Assembly: GCA_964017185.1 (NCBI GenBank)
Contig: OZ024877.1
Span: 8,960,201-9,024,200 of the forward strand
Direction: 5' to 3'
Source of the DNA: Rugalucina vietnamica
Lineage: Eukaryota > Mollusca > Bivalvia > Lucinida > Lucinidae
DNA: 64,000 nucleotides
Shown: positions 45,057 through 56,850 of the stretch, in pieces
How the letters are laid out: the number at the start of each line of letters is the position of its first letter
Numbering within the stretch: position 1 is the first letter of the stretch
The notes under the pieces: model-generated
The model's input: the letters and a program-made list of their open reading frames with translations, nothing else
Databases searched by the model: none
Told to the model about the DNA's origin: nothing
Program-made: the position numbers and the translations under genes

Positions 45057-45180
45057 AGTTAATTATCTGTTTGGTCGATGGGCTGTAAGATCCATATCAG
45101 CTCATTGTATGGAAAGTACAGCCACTTAAGATAGACTTTGTTTTGTCATGGCCCTTATGAATAGTACTAGTGTACTGAAC
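44635..45180 (+). repeat. Degenerate tandem duplication with internal 44-bp poly-A
   Basis: AAATAGTACTATTC plus TTTTGTTGTGTCACAGCTT (about 44639-44682), AAATAGTACTGTTC plus GTTTGTTGTGACACAGCTC (44864-44905) and CTGTAAGATCCAGATCAGC/CTGTAAGATCCATATCAGC (44790, 45082) show two to three copies of a ~230-290-bp unit. The poly-A run is at 45012-45055. Confidence 0.6.
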
Positions 45181-45379
45181 TATTACTATAGACACGAAAA
45201 CAAATATGTTTAAATGAGATGCTAACTGACTGGTCTAAAAAGTGTGGATTAACCCAATGTAAACAAATAATTAACCAATATTGTTTAATTTTCGTTAGCT
45301 GATTTACCATAGTTTTGTCTCTGTAGGCTCTTTACTATGCCTTTTTTACCAAATCGTTTTGCAAAAACGATTTGGTTAG

Positions 45380-48112
45380 CACTGTCGTAGAATCAGAAAG
45401 CCCAAAAATAATGATACCTTTCTGTACCAGCATTTTAAGCACACTGGTCATTCTCCCAATAATGTTATAGTTCAACCAGTGGAAAAAATCTCATATGATG
45501 AAAATTCTTCTGTTAGATTCAAAAACATCAAACGATTTGAAACTGAACTTAAATGGATAAAATTATTGCAAACTCCCTTTCCACTGGGATTTAATGACAA
45601 CATTTACCATGAGGGAAATATTTCCAAAATGTCCGATTTTGATGTACTTACACTTTCAGAGTCTCGTAAACGTAAATCTAGATCTCATGGTATACGGGAA
45701 AAGGGTAATGACAAACGTAAACGGTGCGCTACAATGAAATTGAACACTTCCCTTAATGTTTTAGCTGTTAAACTAAGGATTCACGGTCGACATCCAATGC
45801 TGTCTTATCTTAGTTCTCTGCCTATTGCTGTATTACGTTCCTTGGACACAGAGGCTAATAGATTTTACGATAGAAATCATCAAATGTATGACGCTGCACT
45901 GTTAACAAGATGTTATACTCAGCATGATCTTCGTCCATTTATCGATTCCGAATCTAATCATATTAGAAGTTTTATTAAAATTCCTGTCATTAATAAAGGA
46001 ATTGACTTTATTGATTTACCAAGCATATTCCAGGATAAATCAGTGATACAGTCTATACCTACGTACTTCCAAAATTCAGAACCTCCTATTATTTGTTACA
46101 AATATAATAAACCAATAAGAAATACTATTTTTAATTTCAATAAACTTGTTTCTGATCTTGATATCCATGCTAATACTCCTATGTCTTGAGATTGTAAAGA
46201 TTCAAAATTTGTTTATCAACCAGCCGGACATATAGTTACTGGAAATTTAAAAATAATTTCGGATTCTAGAATTCGCAAAATTGTTTCTAAAGGTCCGAAA
46301 TATAGATTCCCATCATACATCAATTTCGATAAATGTAGAGAGGAGATTGCATCTGCATTGAATGATTTCGGTAATCGATGGTGTAAACGAGAGGGTGTTG
46401 AGGATAATGCTCTTAAAGAATGGAAAAGAAGTATCTTCACTATCGTGGATAAACGTATACAGTTTTATTCACAAAATACTAATCTTTTACCTCCTCAACC
46501 TAAATCGTCATTTAGGCATTTGAAGCAGGGTATCCAAGAATTTCGCAGAAAGTATGTCTTGGTTCCGGCAGACAAAGCCGCAAACAATGTTGTTGTTGTT
46601 TGTAGGCTTCACTACGTTAACACCTTAAAACAGGAGCTGGATGGTACCAGGGCTTATCTGGAGACAGATACTGATGAGGTGTCTGTAGTAAATGCCCACT
46701 TAAACGATTTACCTGTTAAGTTTTCTGTTTGTGTCAATGAAGGCCAAGACAAACTTCCTACGATGTATTGGTTACCTAAGCTTCACAAAAGACCATACAA
46801 AGCAAGATTTATTGCAAATTCTAGCTCTTGTACTACTACTGAACTTTCTAAATTATTAACTTCCTGTCTTACTGCTATCAAATCTCATGTTATAAGATAC
46901 TGTGAGACAGTGTATGAAACTTCAAATAAAAATTGGTTTTGGTCAATAAAAAATTCTGGTGAGGTGCTCAATAAATTGAAGTGTAGAGGGTTCCGTGCGA
47001 CGAGCTTGTCCACATATGATTTTTCTACTCTGTATACAACTTTACCACATAATCTAATTAAAGAAAAACTTCTGGATTTGATAGAGTGGACCTTCAAAAG
47101 GGCATTAAAAAACTATGGTTCACTTTATTTGGCATGTAATGACAGAAAGGCTTTTTTCACTTCCTCTGACCAAAGTCGGTATACACTTTGGTCATGTCAG
47201 AATGTGTGCGACGCCTTATCCTATCTCCTGGATAATATTTATATTAGATTTGGGACCAAGTTATACAGACAAATTGTTGGAATTCCGATGGGGACAAATT
47301 GCGCACCTCTCGTAGCTAATTTATTTTTATACTGCTATGAAAGAGATTTCATGGATTCTCTTAACCATGATAATCAAGCTGATGTTATCGAGGCTTTTAA
47401 TTCCACTTCTAGGTACCTCGATGACCTTTTGAACATTGACAACCCTTATTTTGAAGGTATGGTCAATCAAATTTATCCATCTGAACTACAGTTGAACAAA
47501 GCCAATATCTCGGATACCAAAGCCCCCTTTTTAGATCTACATCTTTCTGTTGCAAATGGATTTGTTTCTTCTAAAATTTATGATAAGCGCGATGATTTTG
47601 ATTTTGATATAGTAAATTTTCCGTTTTTGGATGGTGACGTTCCTCGTCGTGCTTCTTATGGTGTATACATTTCGCAACTTATTAGGTTTGCTAGAGTCTG
47701 CAATCATGTTACAGACTTCAACGCTCGAAATAAATCTTTAACGGCCAAACTTCTCCAACAGGGCTATCGGTATCATAAACTTCGAAAAACCTTTTCTAAA
47801 TTTTATCGTAGACACTATGAATTGATTTCCAAATATAATGTTGGGTTAAAGACGCTTTTAAGTGAGGGTCTTTCGGAACCAGAATTTTATGGTGACTTGG
47901 TTTACAAATTTAAGAAACTTATAGGAAGTAATGATTTTTCTTTTCAGTTTAGAAAAATCATAACACGTTACAGACGTATAGGTTATAACTTGAATGTTAT
48001 GCGACAGTCTGCATGCTTAGTTTTTAACCCACTCACGGTTGATAACTATGCTGCCTTCTTTAATTGCACGCCGGTGGGTCGGGCGTCAGACTCTATGATG
48101 GCCCCGACTTAA
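45380..48112 (+). CDS. Naiad Penelope-like element ORF: GIY-YIG remnant, CxC linker, RT; one in-frame UGA
   Basis: One frame open for ~910 codons from the truncation point to TAA at 48110-48112, with a single internal stop, TGA at 46187-46189. Order: residues ~1-70, distal part of a GIY-YIG nuclease (FLYQHF, GHSP, ETELKWIKLL); ~70-265, linker with basic segment; ~270-290, CxC domain (UGA-Asp-Cys, then YQPAGHIVTG); then the PLE-type RT with LPKLHK, YDFSTLYTTLP, GIPMGTNCAP, YLDDLL at about 679-684 and FLDLHL. N-terminal nuclease, CxC linker and C-terminal RT is the order that defines the Naiad clade. The first visible GTG codon in this frame (45479) is not a credible start; the true start was lost by 5' truncation. 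The UGA replaces the first Cys of CxC: either a point mutation (TGT or TGC to TGA) or a selenocysteine codon. Confidence 0.9.
46187..46189 (+). other. In-frame UGA at the first cysteine of the CxC motif
   Basis: Codon context is ATG TCT TGA GAT TGT AAA. The residue two downstream is Cys (TGT), followed by KDSKFVYQPAGH, so the UGA sits where CxC demands cysteine. All downstream codons to 48112 are open. Clam and spider Naiads have been reported as selenoproteins; I do not recall whether this position is one of those described. Confidence 0.85.
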
Positions 48113-48737
48113 AGCTATTCATTTTAGTTGGTTGGGACCGGAGCTTCTTGTCTGTTGCATGGCCCACCGGGGTCCAACTGATGTTTTTCTTTAGCTCCGG
48201 AGTTAGTAAGTTATTTGGCGCCCAGGGATCTCCATCGTCGGGCAGCTTACTGAATCTGTGAGTCCTGGTTTTTGATTCATCAGGATGGTTATCATGATTT
48301 ATTTGTTTGTTCTTGATGATTCATTTACTAGTTAGAGATTCACCACGAGGACCGAAGAACTAACTAAATGTTATGAACCACTGCAGAAGCTGAGGGTGAG
48401 GTTACGGCCGTGTAAAATCGATTTAAACCCGCCAGTAACTTTGTGTTACTGATCGTTCCAAGTCGATACTTCTGTGGTGGTTCTTTTTGTTTTATGTCTT
48501 GGTGTTTAAAATATTTTTGTGCTGTTGGCGCCTTATGTATGTTTGCATATTTTTAGTTAAGTTAAGGTAACTGAGTGGCCACCTATTGGGAAAATAGCTG
48601 CTCATTCGGCTTACGAAGTGTTTTCATGGTATAAGTGCCTGATTGTTAGTTTGGTTTTTTTCCCACCTTGGTTTTTGGAGTGGGAGTCTTTTTCTGATTG
48701 CGCCTTTTCCTGATCTTTGCCTACTTGTACTTTTTTA
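48113..48737 (+). mobile_element. Naiad 3' UTR and terminal repeat of the long copy
   Basis: From the stop codon to CTACTTGTACTTTTTT. It contains, in order, the CCACCGGGGTCCAACTG segment, GAGATTCACCACGAGGACCG, the closing-helix 5' strand (48375-48389), a central segment (GGTGAGGTTA), a 7-bp hairpin (48433-48451), the closing-helix 3' strand (48469-48483) and a terminal segment ending at the shared 3' boundary. The same block recurs about fifteen times in the window in both orientations. In PLEs such blocks are the pseudo-LTRs. Confidence 0.9.
48375..48483 (+). ncRNA. Candidate structured RNA domain in the Naiad terminal repeat
   Basis: GAACCACTGCAGAAG (48375-48389) can pair over 15 bp with CTTCTGTGGTGGTTC (48469-48483), using two G-U pairs. 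Inside lies a CAGTAAC/GTTACTG hairpin (48433-48451, 5-nt loop). Compensatory differences exist among copies. At 22071-22085 and 22165-22179 the wobble pairs become Watson-Crick. At 60.96 kb and 22.44 kb the hairpin becomes CAGTTA/TAACTG. Position and layout recall the hammerhead domains of other PLE pseudo-LTRs, but the CUGANGA...GAAA core is absent. Function is unproven. Confidence 0.6.
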
Positions 48738-49429
48738 GGATAATTCATGGTTACTCACAAATAAATTTTAATGAATACATATGTCAAGCGTATCGAGAAA
48801 CACATAAAACACCCACTGCTGATTATTTACATGTAGGCGTAAAAATATAGCTGTGTTTCTACTAAACCGACCGACTCTGTCTCGAGGGACCGACTTTTAT
48901 TTTTATGGTTTCAAGAGGCAAAATGCTATGGTATTTGACCTTTAATCTGATAGTGATTGAGATAATATCCAACCCCCACCCCGATTGGCTTTCTAGCCAG
49001 CGAAACTAAAATTTCACACAAAAATGCGTAAACAGCGGAATTAATATGTCTAGTAGGGCTGTACTTTTTATCAGCAAAGGCTGTCTTAAATGTTTTGAAG
49101 GAAAACCATGTGATAAAGATTAGAAGTTAAGGTGCTACTGTATCACACCATCTCCTTTTGTTAAGTTTCTACAAGAGGTAATGATATTTTTGTATTATAC
49201 ATTTATTGAATTTGTAGTATTACAAATTATATCGAAGTACTGTATAATATTACGAATTCTAACAAATTACAAAATATTACATCTGTAACAACGTACTAAA
49301 GTCGCGTTCTTAACGACAATCTAGCCATCATAGGTCCAAATTGACAGAAATAATTAGCGTTCAATGCCCTCTGTCATAAGAATAATTGACGTTTTACTGA
49401 GGGAGCTGTTAAATACACGTTTTTCTTCA

Positions 49430-49690
49430 CTGGCTTTTGAAGTTTATGTTTTACGTCACGAACAGCCCGTTATTGTGGCATAAATGAATAAGTTCATTGA
49501 TCTTTAAATGCGTTTCTCAAATTTGTTTACAGCAACATTAAGACCGCTTTCTTCTACAATAACCTTATTCACAATTATGCAAATGTGGCTCAGAAAATTG
49601 ATCTACTTTGTGACAAAATCAAACGTACAAATGTAAACAATACTGAAACGCACTTTGAAAATTCGAGTTGCAAATGAGACCATTGCTTAT
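49430..49690 (+). repeat. Long repeat, copy 2 (pair with 43940-44220)
   Basis: See 43940. About 5.4 kb downstream of copy 1. Confidence 0.75.
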
Positions 49691-50880
49691 TTGTTTTTTT
49701 GAGAAAATATTTTACTCGCAACGCTTTGTATTGACACCCACTGTCAAACGCCGTATTCTGTCGCTTTTGCTCGGTATACGCGAAAGGTTAACTTGTATAT
49801 AAAACAGTTTCTTACACGCAATAAGAATTACGACAAGGTATACAACGCACCATTTTAATGAAGCGAAGTAATTTAGAAACTCACTGATAATGTAAAGGGA
49901 TTAAATGAACCATACAAAGTAACGCCTACGAACGACAATCAAGATTAAAGCTGTCCTACAGATCAATGCAAATTTCATCTTTATAATGAAAGCAGTTTGC
50001 AAAAATTCAAAAGACATTTAAGTACGCGCTATATTATAATTCGTACAATCATGGTTAATTCAAGGAAAAAACTGTTGACTGATGGTCGGGTGCACATACG
50101 CAAGCTGGACCTGAGCCCATTAGTGTTCATATTAGAAGCATTGGAAAGGTTCACCTTGACACAATTTATCTACACAGATGCATCAGCAGGCCATCTCAAT
50201 ATGTTTATAAACTGTATCTGTCATCTCTCACTTCTTAAACTTCACTGCAACTTTGCTTTTCTTTGTTCCTCTAGATTTTGACCTGCCATCCCATTTGCCA
50301 AGAAATACAGGTAAAAATAAAACAAAAAAGATCTTTTAATGGCAATGGACATATTAACGATAGCGACTAGGTGCGGCTACTTTAGGCTCTTCAGTGACCA
50401 TATGGATTTGGCAGCATGGAACGAAAGAAAATTACTGTAATTTTGCAGTTCTCAACAACAGGGTAGTCGATACAAAAATAATAAAAATAGGACCAAATAT
50501 AATAAACATAGGTTTGAAAATTAAACCGATAATAATTTCCTATTTCTCAGAATATCATCGCTGATCTCAAAGGACCCAAAGGAAATATAATCTACACTAT
50601 TGATGATGTAAGGGGAGACTATTTAGGGCCGCCACTCGGCACAACACCAGCTACAGTAATAGCAAATAAAAATAAAACAGAAATCTTTTAAAAACAGTGA
50701 ACACAAAAATGAGATAGGGGATGGGCCATACCGCTAAAAACCAACTTGCCTATGTGCACTCGTCCATCAGTGGGAACAGTTTGTTCCTCGAAAGAACCAT
50801 ATAATACGAATTAAATGTATCGCATACTTAAAAACCTGGACTGAAGCAACTGTAAGGACATTTGTTGTAAATACATAAGA
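49691..50880. other. No recognised feature (intron)
   Basis: AT-rich intronic DNA. One plus-strand open frame (49997-50281) has no recognisable domain and no repeat support, and is left unannotated. Confidence 0.35.
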
Positions 50881-50881
50881 G

Positions 50882-52016
50882 AAGTAGGCAAAGATCAGGA
50901 AAAGTCGCAATCAGAAAAAGATTCCCACTCCAAAAACCGAGGTGGGAAAAAACCAAACTAACAATCAGGTACTTATACCATGAAACATATCGTAAGCCGA
51001 ATGAGCAGCTATTTTCCCAATAGGTGGCCACTCAGTTACCTTAACTTAACTAAAAATATGAAAACATACATAAGGCGCCAACAGCACAAAAAATTTTATT
51101 CACCAAGACATAAAACAAAAAGAACCACCACAGAAGTATCGACTTGGAACGATCAGTAACACAAAGTTACTGGCGGGCTTAAACCGGTTTTACAGGTACC
51201 TAGCCTCACCCTCAGCTTCTGCAGTGGTTCATATAGTTCTTCGGTCCTCGTGGTGAATCTCAATGACTCATCAAGAACAAACAAATAAATCATGATAAAC
51301 ATCCTGATGAATCAAAAACCAGGACACACAGATTGAGTAAGCTGCCCGACGATGGAGATCCCTGGGCACCGAATAACTTACTTACTCCGGAGCAAAAGAA
51401 AAACATCAGTTGGACCCCGGTGGGCCATGCAACAGACAATTAGCTCCGGCCCCAAACAACTAAAATGAATAGCTTTAAGTCGGGGCCATCATAGAGTCTG
51501 ACGCCCGACTCACCGGCGTGCAATTAAAGAAGGCAGCGTAGTTATCAACCGTGATTGGTTTAAAAACTAAGCATGCAGACTGTCGCATAAAATTCAAGTT
51601 ATAACCTATACGTTTGTAACGTGTTATGATTTTTCTAAACTGAAAAGAAAAATCATTACTTCCTTTCTTAAATTTGTAAACCAAGTCACCATAAAATTCT
51701 GGTTCCGAAAGGCCCTCACTTAAAAGCGTCTTTAACCCAACATTATATTTGGAAATCAATTCATAGTCTCTACGATAAAATTTAGAAAAAGGTTTTTCGA
51801 AGTTTATGATACCGATAGCCCTGTTGGAGAAGTTTGGCCGTTAAACATTTATTTCGAGCGTTGAAGTCTGTAACATGATTGCAGACTCTAGCAAACCTAA
51901 TATGTTGCGAAATGTATACACCATAAGAAGCACGACGAGGAACGTCACCATCCAAAAACGGAAAATTTACTATAACAAAATCAAAGTCATCGCGCTTATC
52001 ATACATTTTAGAAAAG
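50882..52016 (-). mobile_element. Naiad PLE 3' end with broken RT (minus)
   Basis: Terminal repeat 50882-51240, shortened 3' UTR (a ~30-bp gap versus other copies near 51233-51265), then the RT C-terminus on the minus strand (51475 up to about 52016). The RT frame is broken near 51770-51785 by a one-base slip and lacks a few codons near 51665. It starts within the KIYDKRDDFDF region, so it is strongly 5'-truncated. It sits in the same intron as the long copy, opposite in orientation. Confidence 0.88.
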
Positions 52017-52740
52017 CTGTTCTGAGCTGTCTCATCCAGGATGAAGGTTTAACGATATTCTATTCTTATAACATACATACAATCTACCTGTAGTTTGTAA
52101 AAACAGTAAATAACCGCCTTCATAGATCCTTAATACGATTTATGAGGGAAAAATCTGAAATACGTAGCAATTAATTTTAAATGATTGACATTTTTTTTAA
52201 CGTTTTGAGACAAAAATACGCATCGTTATTTGACGATAAGAACCATTAATAATTTACTGAATCTGGCGTTGTATGATATAAATGTATCACAAATGAGAAA
52301 GGATTTCTATGTATAAGATGGTTAATGTCCATAAAAGCCTAGAACCGAGGGGTCAATATTCAAGACACACAATTTAAGCCAACTTTTAAACTGTATTAAT
52401 AGGTATATACAGTATGTAAATTGTATAAAATGGATGCGGCAGAGGTCCTAATGCAAACAGGTGGAGATTACTCTCGGGCTTTGTACCAACCAAAGTTTTT
52501 TTTTTACATTTTCTCACACTGCTAATGTTCGTGGAGCAAAAACATAGTTTCATATGTAGTTTACTGAAATGTTTGCTATAAACTGAAGCAAAATGGATGT
52601 TGTCGACATTAATGCGAATAAACTGATTGTAACTTTTGGTTTGAGGGGCGGTGGCGAAACACACACTCTAGCTTGAAAGAATCAAATTCAAATTTTGAAT
52701 GAATTGTGAAGTTCTTCTGTGAAATCATTAACTAAAGTAA

Positions 52741-52840
52741 GTATAATAAATACATGTTGATGGGTTCATTCGTTTTTGATATTTTAACAATAATTTAGGT
52801 CGTGCAAGATGTTTGGCGTTCAGTATATATTTACATAATA
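52741..52840 (+). repeat. Dispersed repeat, inverted relative to 62307-62392
   Basis: ATGTTGATGGGTTCATTCG, AACAATAATTTAGGT, CAAGAT and TTTGGCGTTCAGTATATA recur as reverse complement at 62307-62392. 9.5 kb apart. Family unknown. Confidence 0.7.
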
Positions 52841-54589
52841 TATGTCAGTGAGAAGTGGGTCAAGGGGGAATAATGTACGTTAGACCATGGAGCATATTAA
52901 GTATTGAAGCGTGATTGGAAACAGGATGACATTAAAACATGTTACAATGATGCCCGTGCGCTATAAAAACAAACCAAACCTGGTTTATATCGTCAACATC
53001 AATTTTGCTTCTGTCTATTGCAAAACTTGCAGACATATACATAGGAAGTTTTTCTCCATGAACATGAGCTGTGTAAGAAATTGTAATTATTTGGATAAGG
53101 ATAAAATATCAAGAGTTATCTCTACCTGTTGGCATTTGGGAACGCTACAAAATCCATTTTGGACAATTTTCATTTAAACCCCATAATGCAGTTTAAAATA
53201 TTGCTTAAATTACGTGTTTTAAAAAAAATACCTTTAAAAGTAAATATGCTTTAAAGGACTTTTCTCATCTTGGCAGTAGACATCCTTCAGTAAATTTTGT
53301 TTGGTTAATTGTTGAATACATTATCGTTGAATTTTAGTTGGGAACGAAGCATTTTTGTTTACTAACATTGACATCCTCAGTTTTAAGTATCCACGACTTT
53401 AGGCAACCCCAAAATAAAAGAGTATATTACTTTAGAACCCCTACATTTTCAGATTCATTTTAATCAATAATAAAAACAAGAGCGGGTATGCTGGACATCC
53501 AATGGCTTGTCATTCACTGACTTGCCTTTATAGTAATGCGTTAGTTACATGTACATGTAAGTGTTCACGTAACAGATGATGTCACATTTTAAAAAACAAT
53601 ACCCACTACTACGATAATTATGCGTATCTTTTGTGTTTTCCGAATTTGATTGAAGAATGGAGTTTGACCTTATCTATGCTGATTCTTAGAAATTAGTTAA
53701 ATGATTTTGAACAAACGGAATTAGACGTGTAACCCTTACGCACTGCGTACAAGTAGAGCATCATACGGTAGGTCTTCAAACCGATTGGTGTTTTTACGTA
53801 GACATTAGCAAGTAAATTATGAAACTAACGAATCGTGCAAATTAGTGTCTGCTTCTCGAAAGATGACGGAACAACGCAATTTGGCCTCATGATAAGAAAA
53901 CCGCGGAATTTCGCACTATAAGCTGACGTAGGTCAACCTGTCATTTTTATGAAGTCGCGTTTCATTACTAGCAAATTTTAATTTACGGGTTGGAAGATTA
54001 GATGTTTCTGCTGTGGCTGCATAGTCCGGTGTGTGCCGTTCCACGGTGGAAACTTCGGAGACGGAAGTTCTGATTCATTGCGTAACCCATTTTTGACAAA
54101 TGGACTTCTCGGGTTTCTCAATAAGATGAGCCCACTTTCATTATCAGAAGCATCAGGTGCAATTGCTTTTTTATTTAGGCAAACATATAGTCTAAAAGGG
54201 AACGACGTATCCAAGGCCTCGACATCTAAACTGGAACTAAATGTTTACCTATGTCCCAGAAAGAGGACAGCAGGCACATGTGACTAAATTGAAAGCTGCG
54301 CTAGACTAATGATGGTTCTCGGTTCTATAGACGTGACTTACTGCAAGCAATTTCTTACTATGGTAGTTATGTATGTAAACAAGGTAAAACAATAATTCGT
54401 CAACAATCATGATCGCATTCAAAGAATCGACACTAAGTAATCATGCTATATCAATGTTTGTTAGTTGACATTAGAATTAATTCTAGTAATGTATTGTGTG
54501 ATTTCTTTGACCGTGCCGGCTAATCTATGACTTAGTGCACTGGTACAAATTAGCAGTGCACTGGTAAAATTTGGCTGTGAACTACCTAT

Positions 54590-54675
54590 CTTCATATCTT
54601 CATATACTGAGTCGATCAATTTCTGATCATCATCTCAGGTGTTGGGTGGGTGCTAAATTTTGAATTTTGCAAGAT
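54590..54675. repeat. Dispersed repeat, copy 2 (pair with 1340-1435)
   Basis: See 1340. Confidence 0.7.
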
Positions 54676-54742
54676 GTTGAGAACATTCGGGATGAATTGG
54701 TAAATAGTTATCATTATGATCTAATGACGAAACAATAAAAAA

Positions 54743-55060
54743 GGTCAAAGTAAGCAATGATCAGGAAATGGCGCAATATGAACCAAATTCCCATTCCAAA
54801 AACCGAAGTGGGAAAAACTAAATGGACAGTAAGGTAATTATAATATGGGGCATATCGTAAGCCGAGTGAGCAGCTATTCCCCAATAGGAGGTCACTCAGT
54901 TACCCGAATTTAACTAAATACATATGTATATGAAACCTCACATAGATGCTAACAGCACAAAAATCAACGCCAAAACACTAAACAATTAGAACCGCAACAG
55001 ACGTAACGCATTGGAACGATCAGAAATATTTAATTACTCGCTGTTTAAGGCTGTTTTGAG
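54743..55060 (-). mobile_element. Divergent Naiad terminal repeat (minus)
   Basis: Contains the CCAAAAACCGAAGTGGGAAA, CGTAAGCCGAGTGAGCAGCT and GGAACGATCAGAAAT segments, more diverged than most copies and closer to the old 9.9- and 34.8-kb versions. No RT sequence. Confidence 0.8.
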
Positions 55061-55613
55061 TATGTCAAATAATTAGAACAGTTATCAAATGCTAGCAAAG
55101 TGTAAGTTCATTCCGCAGCATTAACTGTATTTGTAGTAGACTCTGTGGTTGTCACTTTCATTTAGGACTATGTTTTCCAGTTTGCATGATTGTTTTGTTC
55201 TTAAATTCCAAGCGCAATATTTGTACGAAGGTCAAACGCAAAAATTAACAATACACTATATAGACAATTGTGACAGCTTGATGCAAATAAACTGTCTAGA
55301 AAACAGTTTAGGGAAGCTTAAATGTTCATCCCTAGTGAGACAAACGGAAACTGAATAATCCGATCAGAGACAAACTTATGAGTCCAATATATCATGATAT
55401 GTCACATTGTTGCGACATCATACCCAGACAATGGCAATATTGAAACTTGTTGCATAATAAACACCCTCCAAATTACAAAAGCGATAAATTTTCTTGACAT
55501 ATTTGCAGAAAAGAAAAATAAAAGTCTTTGTGGCATGCAACCTACGCGCGACAATGGTTCATTTAGAGGCACCGAGCGGTTATCACAAAATGTCAGCATA
55601 GTTTATAAAAAAA

Positions 55614-55895
55614 CATTACGAAAACTTTCCCATGCAACAAATATATGTTTTTTAGCTTTAAAAATTGAAAATTTTCAACTGAAAAAAAAAATGATATTTT
55701 TTCTTATTTTTGCTCAAAACATAGATTGTGGATACACGTTAGAACCGCCTCGCCGAGGCGGTTCTAACGAGTACCCACAATCTATGTTTTGGAGCAAAAA
55801 TAAGAAAAATAGGTATACCCTTGCATACCCCAGTTTTGCTATATTAAAGTGGGGTTCAAGGGGGGTATACATTACACGGACATGTTTTCCTGATG
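55614..55895 (+). mobile_element. Palindromic element, copy 4
   Basis: Starts CATTACGAAAACTTTCCC and ends ACATGTTTTCCTGATG. Perfect central palindrome at 55738-55768. The 168-residue open frame running through it (55394-55900) is an accident of the repeat. Confidence 0.85.
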
Positions 55896-56650
55896 CTTAA
55901 AGTCGTTGCTTGAATCTTGAGAATTGTTGTATGTCTGAGACTAGACCGGTCAGCACACCCTGAGATATTACGTTACTTGTATAATCACTTTCATGATAAG
56001 TTAGCAATATTCATGATCTGCCTGAATCAAACAATCGGAACCACTCTAGATCTAATAACCCAAGTGGGAAACAACCACATTCTCGAATAGGAACTTGAAA
56101 TACAGGCCTAGCAGCTTAAGAAGCTTGTGTATTTATTCTAGCAAGTCATCGTATCTTAAATATGAATATGATGGCACTTCAACATAATCTCATTAAAGAT
56201 ATTGATGCATAATATGAAACAATGCTTTGTTAGACACCTTGCTATCCAATTATAAGCTCCTACGTTATATCATTACTGGCTAACAAATTATTTACGGATT
56301 AGGTGTTTCTTTTATCTCGATATTTTATATTAACTCAGAACGTCAGTATGACATTTATGAAAGGAGTTGGAACCTAAGTACGGAACTGCTTAATACTCCT
56401 CGAGCTTCGATAAGTAAACATTGACCTAATTAATTTTGATGTTGTCATATTTAGGTCTGAATTCGTAGACATATGTTCATTGGGATTGATGTTATCGACA
56501 ATGATGAACCGATTGCTGATAAGTTACCTTTAAAGGTAAAACAAATAAATAATAAAATAAAACGCGTTATGTGCAATACGATTATGATGAATCACAATCA
56601 AAGTCCGACACCAACCCCCCTCCCCACCCCATCCACCCGCATAAAAAGTA

Positions 56651-56697
<47 letters not shown>

Positions 56698-56700
56698 TAA
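56651..56700. repeat. (TAA)n microsatellite
   Basis: About fifteen AAT units, near the donor side of the GPCR intron. Confidence 0.95.
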
Positions 56701-56850
56701 TAAAACAAATGGAAAAAATAATATAATAAATGATATAAAGAGAACATATGGAAAGCCTGGCTCTCAGGTGGCTACACAGTTAGCGGAACTGAACGGAATA
56801 AATGAATAAGATGCAAAAGTTCAAAATTCAAAAATATAACGTATGCTTAC

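Larger units (their letters stand above)
42505..56850 (-). other. GPCR intron, 14.3 kb, rich in transposons
   Basis: Bounded by GTAAGC at the donor (56845-56850, minus strand) and CAG at the acceptor (42505-42507). It contains a poly-A tract, two palindromic elements, a foldback, the longest Naiad copy (antisense to the receptor), a second Naiad fragment and several unassigned repeats. No additional receptor exon is needed: TM1-2 lie in exon 1 and TM3-7 in exon 2. Confidence 0.85.

Noticed and set aside
45377-45379. TAG before the Naiad frame as a second recoded stop
   Set aside because: Sequence before it no longer resembles a GIY-YIG nuclease in any frame and contains a local hairpin (CCAAATCGTTTTGC arms), so it lies outside the element. 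An intron 3' site (GGTTAG) was considered but has no support.
45479-45481. GTG as the start codon of the Naiad ORF
   Set aside because: The frame already encodes nuclease-like sequence from 45380. The element is 5'-truncated there, so no start codon in this copy is meaningful.
48290-48330. SECIS element in the Naiad 3' UTR (ATGAT...TGATGAT)
   Set aside because: The distance between the ATGA and TGAT parts is too short for a SECIS helix and there is no AA-bearing apical loop.
48390-48470. Canonical hammerhead ribozyme in the Naiad terminal repeat
   Set aside because: CTGAGGGTGA and CTGATCG come close to the first core box but break it, and no GAAA box is placed correctly.
55394-55900. 168-residue frame
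   Set aside because: Two thirds of it is the palindromic element copy 4.
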